Shown here: one piece after another, positions 63,793 through 64,000 of the stretch
How positions within the stretch are numbered: the stretch's first letter is position 1
Layout of the letters: each line of letters begins with the position of its first letter
Source of the DNA: Plumapathes pennacea
Lineage: Eukaryota; Cnidaria; Anthozoa; Antipatharia; Myriopathidae
Length of the DNA: 64,000 nt
Reading direction: 5' to 3'
Assembly: GCA_964036295.1 (NCBI GenBank)
Contig: OZ038468.1
Coordinates: 72,001 to 136,000, forward strand
Notes under the pieces: model-generated
What the model saw: only the letters and a program-made list of their open reading frames with translations
Told to the model about the DNA's origin: nothing
The model's database searches: none
Program-made: the position numbers and the translations under genes

Positions 63793-64000
63793 GTAACTCT
63801 GAGTCAAGCCTAAACTTTGTTGTTATGTTTTGCTTGGCGATGAAACCCTGCCCCAAACAAAACGATTTCCTCGCTATATTTTGAGCCAGATCGACCTGTT
63901 CTGCATCTCGTGCTAAAGCGACTTAATTTAGTTAACCGGGGTTAGCTTAACTGAGCTCTGAACAACCGGGCCCTAGTTCCTGGGCTGTAATTGTTATAAG
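63793..64000 (+). other. VPS45 intron 9, continuing past the window
   Basis: No acceptor or further VPS45 coding sequence was seen before the right edge, so the remaining exons lie outside. Confidence 0.6.

Overview
The window is animal nuclear DNA: intron-rich genes with GT-AG introns, AT-rich introns, many short inverted-terminal-repeat elements and clear metazoan gene families. The mix of dispersed repeats and the gene content suggest an anthozoan cnidarian, most likely a stony coral. That placement is inference, not a database match. Exon boundaries below were placed by hand from splice signals, reading phase and family conservation. The phases close perfectly in every multi-exon model given.

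Layout, left to right. (1) 3-16.5 kb, + strand: three neighbouring genes for single-pass membrane proteins. They are a 931-residue disordered protein with an LRGAS repeat, a 302-residue protein with one C2 domain, and a 488-residue synaptotagmin with C2A, C2B and the WHxL motif. (2) 17.6-24 kb, +: two adjacent thioredoxin-domain (PDI-type) genes with active sites CEHC and CSDC. The first carries a long Tyr/Gln-rich, poly-Gln and Ser-Gly tail. Neither has an ER-retention signal. (3) 24.7-30.6 kb, +: an 11-exon very-long-chain 3-oxoacyl-CoA reductase (HSD17B12). (4) 32.0-38.1 kb, +: a 12-exon PDIA3/ERp57 ending in KDEL, with ERSE-like elements upstream. (5) 38.1-44.6 kb: a repeat-rich gene desert with a satellite-like array interrupted by a DNA transposon. 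(6) 44.6-46.2 kb, -: a two-exon repulsive guidance molecule (RGM). (7) 46.2-53.4 kb: no gene recognised. (8) 53.4-56.7 kb, -: a five-exon coiled-coil gene with a Lys/Glu-rich tail, family not recognised. It is head-to-head with (9) VPS45 (+, 56.9 kb to beyond the right edge), with only 212 bp between the start codons.

Shared themes. Three of the genes are ER thioredoxin-fold genes with identical intron positions in the catalytic domain, so the two small PDI-like genes look like derivatives of a PDI/ERp57-type ancestor lying next door. The three membrane/C2 genes form a second local cluster. The most unusual pattern is that exon edges have been copied into the neighbouring introns by tandem duplication. 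This occurs once in HSD17B12 and three times in VPS45, and one case creates an in-frame alternative 5' splice site.
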